From: JAAFIP01 sp031367325
GTDB taxonomy: Bacteria; Pseudomonadota; Gammaproteobacteria; Burkholderiales; Burkholderiaceae_C
Assembly (NCBI GenBank): GCA_031367325.1
Contig: JANLPQ010000034.1
Coordinates: forward strand, 4,618-68,617
Direction: 5' to 3'
DNA: 64,000 bases
Under the pieces are notes generated by a model, which was not told the origin of the DNA, ran no database searches, and was given only the letters and a program-made list of their open reading frames with translations. This document shows positions 41,753-50,142 of this stretch, piece after piece. The translations under genes were made by a program, and so were the position numbers. Numbering within the stretch: position 1 is the stretch's first letter; each line of letters starts with the position of its first letter.

Positions 41753-44614
41753 ATGTCAGCGTCTGTGTATCAGGCTTACGGTAGCAATACCTATTTATTT
41801 GGCGGCAACGCCCCGTACGTTGAAGAGATGTACGAAAACTACCTCTCCAACCCCGGTTCCGTACCCGATTCTTGGCGCAGTTACTTTGATGCTTTGCAGC
41901 ATGTTCCCGCATCTGACGGGTCGACTGCACTAGACGTCGCGCACTTACCAGTGATTAACGCGTTTGCTGAGCGCGCCAAACAAGGCGTTACCAAAGTAGT
42001 GACCGCCAGCGCTGACGCTGCAATGGGCAAAAAACGCACCGCTGCCCAGCAGCTTATAGCTGCTTATCGCAACGTAGGTGCCCGCTGGGCCAATCTAGAC
42101 CCGCTGCAACGTACCGAGCGCGAGAACATTCCTGATTTGGAACCTGCATATTACGGCTTTACAGACGCAGACCATGAAGTGGTATTTGATACCAGCAACA
42201 CCTACTTTGGCAAAACCAGCATGCCGCTGCGCGAGTTGCTTAACGCCCTGCGCGAAACCTATTCTGGCACCATTGGCGCGGAATTTATGTATTCCACCAA
42301 CCAAGACGAGAAGCGCTGGTGGCAGCAAAAGCTCGAATCGATTCGCAGCAAGCCCAGCTTTACGAACGACGAAAAAAAGAACATTCTGCAAAACCTTACC
42401 GCCGCTGAAGGCCTTGAGCGTTATCTGCATACCAAATATGTAGGCCAAAAACGCTTCTCGCTCGAAGGCAGTGAAAGTTTTATTGCCTGCATGGACGAAC
42501 TGGTGCAAAAAGCCGGTGTAGCCGGTGTGCAAGAGGTGGTGATTGGTATGGCCCACCGTGGCCGCTTGAATGTGCTGGTGAACACTTTGGGCAAAATGCC
42601 CAAGGATTTATTCGCCGAATTTGACCATACCGCCCCGGAAGACTTGCCCTCAGGTGATGTGAAATACCACCAAGGCTTTAGCTCTGATGTAACGACCCCT
42701 GGCGGCCCTGTGCACCTCACATTGGCTTTCAATCCGTCGCACCTTGAGATTGTGAACCCTGTGGTCGAAGGCAGCGTACGCGCCCGTATGGACCGCCGTG
42801 GTGATGCCGATGGTGACAGCGTGCTACCCGTATTAGTGCACGGCGATGCAGCCTTTGCAGGCCAAGGCGTGGTGATGGAAACGCTGGCGCTGGCACAAAC
42901 ACGCGGCTACTACACCGGTGGTACGGTGCACATTGTGATTAACAACCAAATTGGTTTTACCACCAGCGACCCGCGCGACACCCGCTCTACCATCTATTGC
43001 ACCGATGTGGTCAAGATGGTCGAAGCGCCTGTGTTGCATGTGAACGGTGATGACCCTGAAGCCGTAGTGCTCTGCACACAGTGGGCACTGGAATACCGCC
43101 AGCATTTTAATAAAGACGTGGTGGTCGACATTATTTGCTTCCGTAAATTGGGTCACAACGAGCAAGACACGCCCGCGCTAACCCAGCCGCTGATGTACAA
43201 AAAGATTGCAGCGCACCCTGGCACACGTAAGTTGTATGCAGACAAGCTGACTACACAAGGTTTGGGCGAGACTATCGGCGACGACATGTCCAAAGCCTAC
43301 CGCGCTGCCATGGACGAAGGCAAGCACACCGAAGACATCACCATCACCAACTTCAAAAGCAAGTACGCGGTGGACTGGTCGCCGTTCTTGGGTAAAAAGT
43401 GGACAGATGCTGGTGAGACGTCTATTCCCATGGCCGAGTGGAAGCGGATTGCTGAAAAAATCACCACCATACCTGCGTCGGTCACGCCGCACAATTTGGT
43501 GAAAAAAGTCTACGATGACCGTGCCGCCATGGGCCGCGGCGACGTGCCCGTAGACTGGGGCATGGGCGAGCATATGGCGTTCGCATCGTTAGTGGCGTCA
43601 GGCTACCCCGTGCGTTTGTCTGGCGAAGACTGTGGCCGTGGCACCTTTAGCCACCGCCACTCTGTCATCCATGACCAGAGCCGCGAGAAGTGGGACTCTG
43701 GCACCTATATTCCGCTGCAAAACGTAGCAGACGGTCAAGCACCGTTTGTGGTCATAGACTCATTGCTGTCTGAAGAAGCAGTGCTCGGCTTTGAATACGG
43801 CTACGCATCGAACGACCCTAACACGCTAGTGATTTGGGAAGCCCAGTTTGGCGACTTTGCCAACGGCGCGCAGGTGGTGATTGACCAGTTTATTGCCAGC
43901 GGTGAAGTCAAATGGGGCCGTGTAAACGGTATCACCTTGATGCTACCGCACGGCTACGAAGGGCAGGGCCCAGAGCATTCATCTGCCCGTCTAGAGCGCT
44001 TTATGCAGCTGGCTGCTGACGCCAATATGCAGATCGTGCAACCTACTACTGCCAGCCAGATTTTCCACGTACTGCGCCGCCAGATGATTCGCAACCTGCG
44101 CAAGCCGTTGATCATCATGACGCCCAAGTCGCTGCTGCGCGCCAAAGATGCAGCATCGCCGCTGAGTGAATTCACCAAAGGCGGTTTCCAAACCGTGATT
44201 CCAGACCACAAAGAGTTGGATGCCAAAAAAGTCAAACGTATCGTGGCATGTTCTGGCAAGGTGTACTACGACTTGGTCAAAAAGCGTGAAGAAAAAGGCA
44301 CTGAAGACACCGCTATCATCCGTGTTGAGCAGGTATACCCCTTCCCGCACAAAGTGTTTGGTGCCGAATTGAAGAAGTACCCGAACTTGATCGACATCGT
44401 GTGGTGCCAAGACGAACCGCAAAACCAAGGTGCGTGGTTCTTCATTCAACACAACATCCACGAGAACATGGCCGAAGGCCAAAAACTCGGCTACAGCGGT
44501 CGCGCAGCGTCTGCGTCACCCGCAGCTGGTTATGCGCACTTGCACCAAGAGCAACAAAAAGCTTTGGTGGATGGTGCGTTTGCCAAGCTCAAAGGTTTTG
44601 TTTTAACAAAATAA
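41753..44614 (+). CDS. sucA: 2-oxoglutarate dehydrogenase E1 component
   Basis: A 953-residue ThDP-dependent decarboxylase of the TCA cycle, first subunit of the 2-oxoglutarate dehydrogenase complex. The N-terminal segment GNAPYVEEMYENYLSNPGSVPDSWRSYF is the E2-binding start. ThDP and substrate motifs include GMAHRGRLNVL, HGDAAFAGQGVVMETL and the NNQIGFTT region. The C-terminal transketolase-like part has LPHGYEGQGPEHSSARLERF. GGAGG precedes the ATG. A 120-base or longer leader lies upstream. It is followed by sucB after a gap filled by a long inverted repeat. Confidence 0.97.
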   Translation: MSASVYQAYGSNTYLFGGNAPYVEEMYENYLSNPGSVPDSWRSYFDALQHVPASDGSTALDVAHLPVINAFAERAKQGVTKVVTASADAAMGKKRTAAQQLIAAYRNVGARWANLDPLQRTERENIPDLEPAYYGFTDADHEVVFDTSNTYFGKTSMPLRELLNALRETYSGTIGAEFMYSTNQDEKRWWQQKLESIRSKPSFTNDEKKNILQNLTAAEGLERYLHTKYVGQKRFSLEGSESFIACMDELVQKAGVAGVQEVVIGMAHRGRLNVLVNTLGKMPKDLFAEFDHTAPEDLPSGDVKYHQGFSSDVTTPGGPVHLTLAFNPSHLEIVNPVVEGSVRARMDRRGDADGDSVLPVLVHGDAAFAGQGVVMETLALAQTRGYYTGGTVHIVINNQIGFTTSDPRDTRSTIYCTDVVKMVEAPVLHVNGDDPEAVVLCTQWALEYRQHFNKDVVVDIICFRKLGHNEQDTPALTQPLMYKKIAAHPGTRKLYADKLTTQGLGETIGDDMSKAYRAAMDEGKHTEDITITNFKSKYAVDWSPFLGKKWTDAGETSIPMAEWKRIAEKITTIPASVTPHNLVKKVYDDRAAMGRGDVPVDWGMGEHMAFASLVASGYPVRLSGEDCGRGTFSHRHSVIHDQSREKWDSGTYIPLQNVADGQAPFVVIDSLLSEEAVLGFEYGYASNDPNTLVIWEAQFGDFANGAQVVIDQFIASGEVKWGRVNGITLMLPHGYEGQGPEHSSARLERFMQLAADANMQIVQPTTASQIFHVLRRQMIRNLRKPLIIMTPKSLLRAKDAASPLSEFTKGGFQTVIPDHKELDAKKVKRIVACSGKVYYDLVKKREEKGTEDTAIIRVEQVYPFPHKVFGAELKKYPNLIDIVWCQDEPQNQGAWFFIQHNIHENMAEGQKLGYSGRAASASPAAGYAHLHQEQQKALVDGAFAKLKGFVLTK

Positions 44615-44642
44615 ATTAAAAACGGGAACGGATACGGGTACC

Positions 44643-44795
44643 GGACGCGAAGAACGCGAAGGTTACGCGAAGGACGCAAAAGGGATACCAAAATACATCA
44701 AATGCATCGCTAAAAATTAGCTTTGTATTTAAATTTTAGTTTTTTCTTTTGACTTCTTTCGCGTCCTTCGCACAACCTTAGCGTCCTTCGCGTCC
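44643..44795. repeat. GCGAAGGAC-type long inverted repeat, copy A
   Basis: The 40-base arms 44643-44682 and 44756-44795 are complementary with about seven mismatches; each is built from GCGAAGGAC-like steps (ACGCGAAG, GGTTACGCGAAGGACGC). The 73-base centre is AT-rich. It fills the sucA-sucB gap and could fold into a very long hairpin in the operon mRNA. Its partner is at 48211-48387. Confidence 0.85.
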
Positions 44796-44827
44796 AAAAT
44801 CCCCCACTCTCTTAAGGAATAAAAAAA

Positions 44828-46117
44828 ATGGCAATCGTAGAAGTTAAAGTCCCTCAACTGTCTGAATCTGTGGCCGAAGCCACTATGTTGACCTGGAAAA
44901 AGAAAGCTGGTGACGCTGTCGCTATTGACGAAATATTGATCGAGATTGAGACCGACAAAGTCGTGCTCGAAGTACCCGCGCCCAGTGCTGGTGTGTTGGC
45001 TGAAATTTTGGTGGCTGATGGTGGCACGGTAGTGGCGGAGCAATTGATTGCGCGCATTGACACGGCAGCTACCGCAGGTGCCGCTAAGGCTACGGCTGCG
45101 CCTGCTGCCGCCGTGGCATCTTCAGCGCCTGTGGCCGCCGCACCTGCACCTGTTGCAACAGGTGGCGCTATGGCTGGTGTAGCTATGCCTGCCGCTGCCA
45201 AGATCATGGCAGACAACAGCTTGGCTGCAGGTTCTGTCGCAGGTAGTGGCAAAGATGGCCGTGTGACAAAGGGTGACGTGCTAGCTGTTGTAGCCAGTGC
45301 CGCTACAACTTCCGTAGCTGCTCAAGCAGGTTCTACAGCCTCAGCGAGCACTATTCCTACAGGAATTCCTACCAAAGTATTGCCACAAGTGGCAGCGCCT
45401 GCTGTTGACCTAGGCGAGCGCCCCGAGCAGCGCGTACCCATGAGCCGCCTGCGCGCCCGAGTGGCCGAGCGCTTGCTGCAATCGCAATCTACCAACGCGA
45501 TATTGACCACGTTCAACGAAGTCAACATGGCCCCGGTGATCGACATGCGCAAGCGCTTTCAAGAGAAGTTTGAGAAAGACCACGGCGTGAAGCTCGGCTT
45601 TATGAGCTTCTTTGTCAAAGCCGCAGTGCATGCGCTCAAGAAATTCCCCGTGCTCAACGCCTCAGTCGACGGTAACGACATCGTCTACCACGGCTACTTT
45701 GACATCGGCATCGCCGTAGGCAGCCCGCGCGGCTTGGTAGTGCCCATCTTGCGCAACGCTGACCAGATGAGCTTTGCCGACATCGAGAAAAAGATTGCAG
45801 AGTTTGGCCAAAAAGCCAAAGACGGCAAGCTAGGCATCGAAGATATGACCGGCGGCACCTTCTCCATTAGTAACGGCGGCACATTCGGCTCGATGATGTC
45901 CACCCCCATCATCAACCCACCACAGTCTGCCATCCTCGGGGTACACGCCACCAAAGACCGCGCCATGGTCGAAGGCGGCGTAGTGGTAGTGCGCCCCATG
46001 AACTACTTCGCCATGAGCTACGACCACCGCATTATTGACGGTCGTGAGGCGGTGTTGGGATTGGTGGCGATGAAAGAAGCGTTGGAAGATCCAGCGCGTT
46101 TATTGTTTGATATTTAA
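44828..46117 (+). CDS. sucB: dihydrolipoyllysine succinyltransferase (2-oxoglutarate dehydrogenase E2)
   Basis: A 429-residue core of the 2-oxoglutarate dehydrogenase complex. The lipoyl domain (1-77) has the lipoylated lysine in IETDKVVLE. A long Ala-rich linker follows (about 80-118), then the E1/E3-binding domain (AAAKIMADNSLAAGSVAGSGKDGRVTKGDV), a second linker (about 154-185), and the catalytic domain with FTISNGGTFGSM-like core motifs and the active site His/Asp in SYDHRIIDG near the end. The second linker contains a copy of the REP-like element. TTAAGGAAT supplies the ribosome site. Confidence 0.96.
   Translation: MAIVEVKVPQLSESVAEATMLTWKKKAGDAVAIDEILIEIETDKVVLEVPAPSAGVLAEILVADGGTVVAEQLIARIDTAATAGAAKATAAPAAAVASSAPVAAAPAPVATGGAMAGVAMPAAAKIMADNSLAAGSVAGSGKDGRVTKGDVLAVVASAATTSVAAQAGSTASASTIPTGIPTKVLPQVAAPAVDLGERPEQRVPMSRLRARVAERLLQSQSTNAILTTFNEVNMAPVIDMRKRFQEKFEKDHGVKLGFMSFFVKAAVHALKKFPVLNASVDGNDIVYHGYFDIGIAVGSPRGLVVPILRNADQMSFADIEKKIAEFGQKAKDGKLGIEDMTGGTFSISNGGTFGSMMSTPIINPPQSAILGVHATKDRAMVEGGVVVVRPMNYFAMSYDHRIIDGREAVLGLVAMKEALEDPARLLFDI
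45303..45340 (+). repeat. CTAT/AGCAG-like element in the sucB linker, copy 10
   Basis: CTAC-AACTTCC-GTAG, then CTGCT-CA-AGCAGG, then TTCTACAGCC, which matches the long form TTCTACGGCC at all but one base. The first stem again has the paired C/G change. The loop is CA instead of TG, which in this reading frame replaces a would-be TGA stop with CAA. It encodes part of an Ala/Ser linker, so convergent low-complexity sequence cannot be excluded. Confidence 0.65.
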
Positions 46118-46164
46118 CAAGTTAAAACTAAAAACTAATTTGAGAAACTTTAAGGAATTAATTT

Positions 46165-46725
46165 ATGTACAACACATCTAGAATTTTATTTATTTTTTTC
46201 ACTTTTGTTACGCTTACCGGCTGTACTTCAAGTCTCATTACTCAACAGAGACAAGAGCAAAGAGCTATTAATAAAAAGTTCTCCAAAGAATACTATGACT
46301 CTGAAACTAAAAAAGAGCCTGTTGCTACCCTTATATTTGACAGTAATTACTCTGGAGTAACTCGGTTTTATGTAAACGATAAAGAGGCATCGGATACTTG
46401 CAATGGTTTATTTCAGCGCGTTGATGGAGAAATCCGAAAAAAAGTTCCTTTTTCGCGTGATGTTGGTATTGACCCTATCAAAGTAAACACCGATCAACCT
46501 ATTTCGCTGGCGACTAATATTGCTACAGATGGTTCGTGTGATCCACCAGCGCAGTCGTTTACGCCTATTACAGGGGCTAAATATATAGCCAAGATGATAT
46601 TTACTGATAGCTCTAGTCGAAGCAGCGCAGGTTCTTGTGGGTTGTTAATCATGCAGGTACTTTTTGACAACACTAACGTAGTCGTACCAACCAAAGCGCT
46701 GTCTAATTGCCAAGTTCAACAGTAA
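46165..46725 (+). CDS. AT-rich lipoprotein of unknown function inserted between sucB and lpdA
   Basis: A 186-residue predicted lipoprotein. The hydrophobic leader (ILFIFFTFVTLTGC) ends in a clear lipobox. The mature part is hydrophilic, with a QQRQEQRAINKKF segment and a beta-rich C-terminal half (VATLIFDSNYSGVTRFYVND, GAKYIAKMIF) containing four cysteines. I do not recognise the family with confidence; it resembles small surface lipoproteins of the DUF-type found near envelope genes. Its base composition is clearly richer in A+T than sucB and lpdA. The canonical operon has lpdA next to sucB, so this gene looks like an insertion. TAAGGAATT is its ribosome site. Confidence 0.72.
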   Translation: MYNTSRILFIFFTFVTLTGCTSSLITQQRQEQRAINKKFSKEYYDSETKKEPVATLIFDSNYSGVTRFYVNDKEASDTCNGLFQRVDGEIRKKVPFSRDVGIDPIKVNTDQPISLATNIATDGSCDPPAQSFTPITGAKYIAKMIFTDSSSRSSAGSCGLLIMQVLFDNTNVVVPTKALSNCQVQQ

Positions 46726-46731
46726 ATTCAT

Positions 46732-48183
46732 ATGTCTAAAAATTTCGATGTAATAGTTATCGGTGGCGGCCCAGGTGGCTATATCGCTGCTATCCGCGCT
46801 GCGCAGCTGGGTTTTAACGTGGCTTGTATTGACGAGTGGAAAAACTCTAAAGGCGGGCCAGCTCCGGGCGGTACGTGTACCAATGTGGGTTGCATTCCGT
46901 CCAAGGCTTTACTGCAAAGTTCAGAGCACTTTGAGCAGGCGGGACATCACTTTGCGGACCATGGTATTGGTTTGAAAGACTTGACGATTGACATTGCCAA
47001 GATGCATGCGCGTAAAGACACGGTGATTACGCAAAACAATGATGGCGTTTTGTATTTATTTAAAAAGAACAAAGTTACCTTCTTCCACGGTCGCGGTGCT
47101 TTTGTGGCGGCTAAAGATGGTTTGTACGAAATCAACGTGGCCCTAGCCGCCAAAGATGCAGCAGCCGAGGTAATTACCGGCAAGCACATCATCGTGGCTA
47201 CGGGCTCCAACGCGCGCGCTCTACCGGGTGCGCCGTTTGACGAAGAGACTATTTTGTCTAACGACGGTGCTTTGAAGATTCCGTCGGTGCCTAAAAAACT
47301 GGGCGTGATTGGCTCGGGTGTGATTGGCCTAGAGATGGGTTCGGTATGGCGTCGTTTAGGTTCTGACGTGACGATTTTGGAAGGGTTGCCTACCTTTCTT
47401 GGCGCTATTGATGAGCAGATTGCCAAAGAAGCCAAGAAGGCTTTTGACAAACAAGGCTTGAAAATTGAGCTGGGCGTGAAGGTCGGCGAGATCAAAAGCA
47501 CCAAAAAAGGCGTGAACACCAACGTGAATGTGGCCTACACCAACTCCAAAGGCGAAGCTGTGAGCTTGGACGTAGACAAACTGATCATTTCGATTGGCCG
47601 TACCGCTAATACCATTGGCTTGGGTGCTGACGCCATTGGCCTGAAGCTGGACGAGCGCGGTATGGTGGTAGTGGACGATCACTGCAAAACCAACCTGCCC
47701 AATGTATGGGCAGTAGGCGACGTGGTGCGCGGCCCGATGCTAGCGCACAAGGCTGAGGAAGAAGGCGTGGCCGTGGCAGAGCGCATTGCAGGGCAGCATG
47801 GACACGTTAACTTTAACACCGTGCCGTGGGTGATCTACACCGCGCCAGAAATTGCGTGGGTGGGCCAAAACGAGCAAGAGCTTAAAGCTGAAGGCCGCGC
47901 GTACAAAACGGGCAGCTTCCCCTTCATGGCCAACGGCCGTGCGCGGGCTATGGGGGACACGACGGGTATGGTCAAGATGATCTCGGACGCTAAGACAGAC
48001 GAAATCTTGGGTGTGCATATCGTCGGACCGTTTGCCAGTGAGCTGATTGCCGAGGCTGTGGTGGCTATGGAGTTTCGCGCGTCAAGCGAAGACATTGCCC
48101 GTATTTGCCATGCGCATCCTTCGTTGAGCGAAGCTACGAAAGAGGCGGCTTTGGCAGTGGATAAGCGGACTTTGAATTTCTAA
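46732..48183 (+). CDS. lpdA: dihydrolipoyl dehydrogenase (E3)
   Basis: A 483-residue FAD flavoenzyme that reoxidises the lipoyl groups of the 2-oxoglutarate dehydrogenase complex. FAD binding is VIVIGGGPGGYIAAIRAAQLG; the redox pair is Cys49 and Cys54 in GGTCTNVGCIPSK; the second Rossmann fold has GVIGSGVIGLEMGSVWRRLG; and the C-terminal base is in CHAHPSLSEA. It starts six bases after the inserted lipoprotein gene without a clear ribosome site of its own. A long inverted repeat follows. Confidence 0.97.
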   Translation: MSKNFDVIVIGGGPGGYIAAIRAAQLGFNVACIDEWKNSKGGPAPGGTCTNVGCIPSKALLQSSEHFEQAGHHFADHGIGLKDLTIDIAKMHARKDTVITQNNDGVLYLFKKNKVTFFHGRGAFVAAKDGLYEINVALAAKDAAAEVITGKHIIVATGSNARALPGAPFDEETILSNDGALKIPSVPKKLGVIGSGVIGLEMGSVWRRLGSDVTILEGLPTFLGAIDEQIAKEAKKAFDKQGLKIELGVKVGEIKSTKKGVNTNVNVAYTNSKGEAVSLDVDKLIISIGRTANTIGLGADAIGLKLDERGMVVVDDHCKTNLPNVWAVGDVVRGPMLAHKAEEEGVAVAERIAGQHGHVNFNTVPWVIYTAPEIAWVGQNEQELKAEGRAYKTGSFPFMANGRARAMGDTTGMVKMISDAKTDEILGVHIVGPFASELIAEAVVAMEFRASSEDIARICHAHPSLSEATKEAALAVDKRTLNF

Positions 48184-48210
48184 AATTTTAATACCGAACT
48201 TCCGAATTGC

Positions 48211-48387
48211 CGGACGCGAAGGGCGCTAAGGTTACGCGAAGGACGCGAAAGAAAACCAAAGCAGATTTAAAAGTAAAGATCAAAACTAAATCGCAAATCT
48301 TTATTAATTATTGTACTTTCTTGTTTTATTTTTTCTTCTTTCGCGTCCTTCGCGTCCTTCGCGTAACCTTAGCGCTCTTCGCGTCCG
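48211..48387. repeat. GCGAAGGAC-type long inverted repeat, copy B
   Basis: Left arm 48211-48251 and right arm 48338-48387 pair almost perfectly (CGGACGCGAAG, GCGCTAAGGTTACGCG), the right arm having one extra nine-base CGTCCTTCG unit. The 86-base centre is AT-rich. It lies between lpdA and zapE. A short reading frame across it (rich in RVLRVLRV) is a product of the repeat, not a gene. Confidence 0.9.
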
Positions 48388-48421
48388 GTAGTCCGACCCC
48401 TGAAGCCCGAATTAAAACGCA

Positions 48422-49519
48422 ATGAGCGTCACCACCCAATACCAGCATGAGCTAGCCCAGCGCGGCTATACCAGCGACCCTGCGCAACTCAAAGCCGTTG
48501 AGGCGCTGGAAAATTGCGCGACAGAATGGGCGGACTACAAAGACCAGCGCTCGAACGTATTTAAAAAAATCATCAACCGGCCCGACATTCCCAAGGGGGT
48601 GTACATGTATGGCGGGGTAGGGCGGGGTAAAAGCTTTTTGATGGATTGCTTTTATAACGCGGTGCCGATTCAGCGTAAAACGCGTTTGCATTTTCATGAA
48701 TTTATGCGCGAGGTGCACCGTGAGCTGGCTGATTTGCAAGGCACGGTAAACCCGCTGGACGAGCTGGGCAAGCGCATGGCCAAGCGCTACCGGCTGCTGT
48801 GCTTTGACGAATTTCATGTGGCCGACATTACCGACGCAATGATTTTGCACCGGCTACTGAACGCGCTTTTTGACAACGGTGTGGGTATGGTGACCACCAG
48901 CAACTTTCACCCCGATGCGCTGTACCCTGACGGCTTGCACCGCAGCCGCATTTTGCCCGCCATTGAGCTGCTCAAAGCGCAGATGAACGTGATCAGCGTT
49001 GACAACGGCACTGACTACCGCCGCCGTACGATGGAAAAAGTAAAGCTCTACCACACGCCACTGGGCGTAGATGCCGATATCGAAATGGAGCTGGCTTTTA
49101 GCCAACTGGCCGAGAGCCGCGATGAAAACCCAGTGTTGTATATTGAAGCGCGGCATATCGAGGCCCAACGCAAGGCCGGCGGCATTGTGTGGTTTGACTT
49201 TAAAACCCTGTGCGGTGGACCAAGGTCACAAAACGATTACCTGGAGATCGCTACACAGTTTCACACGGTGCTCCTCAGTGATGTGCCCGTGATGCCGCCT
49301 AATATGGCTTCAGAAGCGCGGCGGTTTACCTGGCTGATTGATGTGCTGTACGACAGGCGCGTCAAATTCATCATGTCGGCAGAAGCGCCACCAGAAGCGT
49401 TGTACACGGAGGGTCCTTTGGCGCATGAGTTTCCGCGCACCGTCTCCAGGCTGAACGAAATGCGCTCAAAGGAGTTTTTGGCTTTGGAGCGCCGCGATGT
49501 GGACACCACGTTGACATGA
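48422..49519 (+). CDS. zapE: cell division protein ZapE (AFG1-like ATPase)
   Basis: A 365-residue P-loop ATPase that associates with the Z-ring and can destabilise FtsZ polymers. Walker A is GGVGRGKSFLMD (about 61-72), Walker B is LCFDEFHVAD, and further family motifs are TSNFHPDALYPDGLHR and RRFTWLIDVLYDR. The position downstream of sucAB-lpdA is common in Burkholderiales. Its stop overlaps the next gene as ATGA. No promoter is evident other than possible read-through past the inverted repeat. Confidence 0.95.
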   Translation: MSVTTQYQHELAQRGYTSDPAQLKAVEALENCATEWADYKDQRSNVFKKIINRPDIPKGVYMYGGVGRGKSFLMDCFYNAVPIQRKTRLHFHEFMREVHRELADLQGTVNPLDELGKRMAKRYRLLCFDEFHVADITDAMILHRLLNALFDNGVGMVTTSNFHPDALYPDGLHRSRILPAIELLKAQMNVISVDNGTDYRRRTMEKVKLYHTPLGVDADIEMELAFSQLAESRDENPVLYIEARHIEAQRKAGGIVWFDFKTLCGGPRSQNDYLEIATQFHTVLLSDVPVMPPNMASEARRFTWLIDVLYDRRVKFIMSAEAPPEALYTEGPLAHEFPRTVSRLNEMRSKEFLALERRDVDTTLT

Positions 49520-50136
49520 ATAAACTGTTTGTTTTAGTTATGCTGTTTGTCAGTTTCTCGGCGCGATCACAGCTGTCGAACGACGCCGAGCGCGCGCGCA
49601 TTAAAGATGAGCGTGCTGCGCTTGAAATTAGCTCTAGCCGAGAAGATGCGGCTTGTTACAAAAACTATTTGGTCAACAGGTGTTTGGGCGATGTCAAAGC
49701 CAGGCGAAGCGATGCATTGGCTGATTTGCGCCGCCAGGAAATCTCATTGAACGACCAAGAGCGCAAAGCCAAAGGCGCGGAACAGGTGAAAAAAACCGAA
49801 GACAAAGAGTCGCCTGAAAAGCAACAGCAGGCGGTCGATAAACGAGGAGATGCTTTAAGAGACTTTGACGACCGGATGGCGCGTGACCAACAAAAAAATG
49901 CCAGCCGGGCAACGTCTGTAGCAAACGAGAAGAGCAAGTTGGCGGACTCCGCAACGCGCGCCAGGAATGCCCAAGACAAGCAAGCCAGTCGCACTGCCAA
50001 GCAGGCGGCGAGTGCTGCGGAAGTCAAAAAATACCAGCAACGGCTTGAAAAAGCGCAAGACCGGCAAGTCAGACTCGCCAAAGAAAAAGCCAGTCAGACC
50101 AAATCTTCAGCCGCCCCGCTGCCTGTGTCTAACTGA
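49516..50136 (+). CDS. exported coiled-coil protein of unknown function
   Basis: A 206-residue protein with a signal peptide (about 1-18, LFVLVMLFVSFSARS). The mature part is almost wholly charged and alanine-rich, predicted coiled coil (about 25-195), with two cysteines in AACYKNYLVNRCLGDVKARR that could form a disulphide in the periplasm. A similar arrangement of an exported DUF-type coiled-coil gene after zapE is plausible for Burkholderiales, but I do not recognise a named family. It overlaps zapE by four bases (ATGA) and converges on the PP2C gene with six bases between them. Confidence 0.75.
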   Translation: MNKLFVLVMLFVSFSARSQLSNDAERARIKDERAALEISSSREDAACYKNYLVNRCLGDVKARRSDALADLRRQEISLNDQERKAKGAEQVKKTEDKESPEKQQQAVDKRGDALRDFDDRMARDQQKNASRATSVANEKSKLADSATRARNAQDKQASRTAKQAASAAEVKKYQQRLEKAQDRQVRLAKEKASQTKSSAAPLPVSN

Positions 50137-50142
50137 GACCGC

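Noticed and set aside
41664..41933. Open frame overlapping the sucA leader and start
   Set aside because: It runs into sucA in another frame, whereas the sucA start with GGAGG is clear.
48207..48425. 72-codon open frame with RVLRVLRV
   Set aside because: It is the translation of the GCGAAGGAC-type inverted repeat, not a conserved protein.
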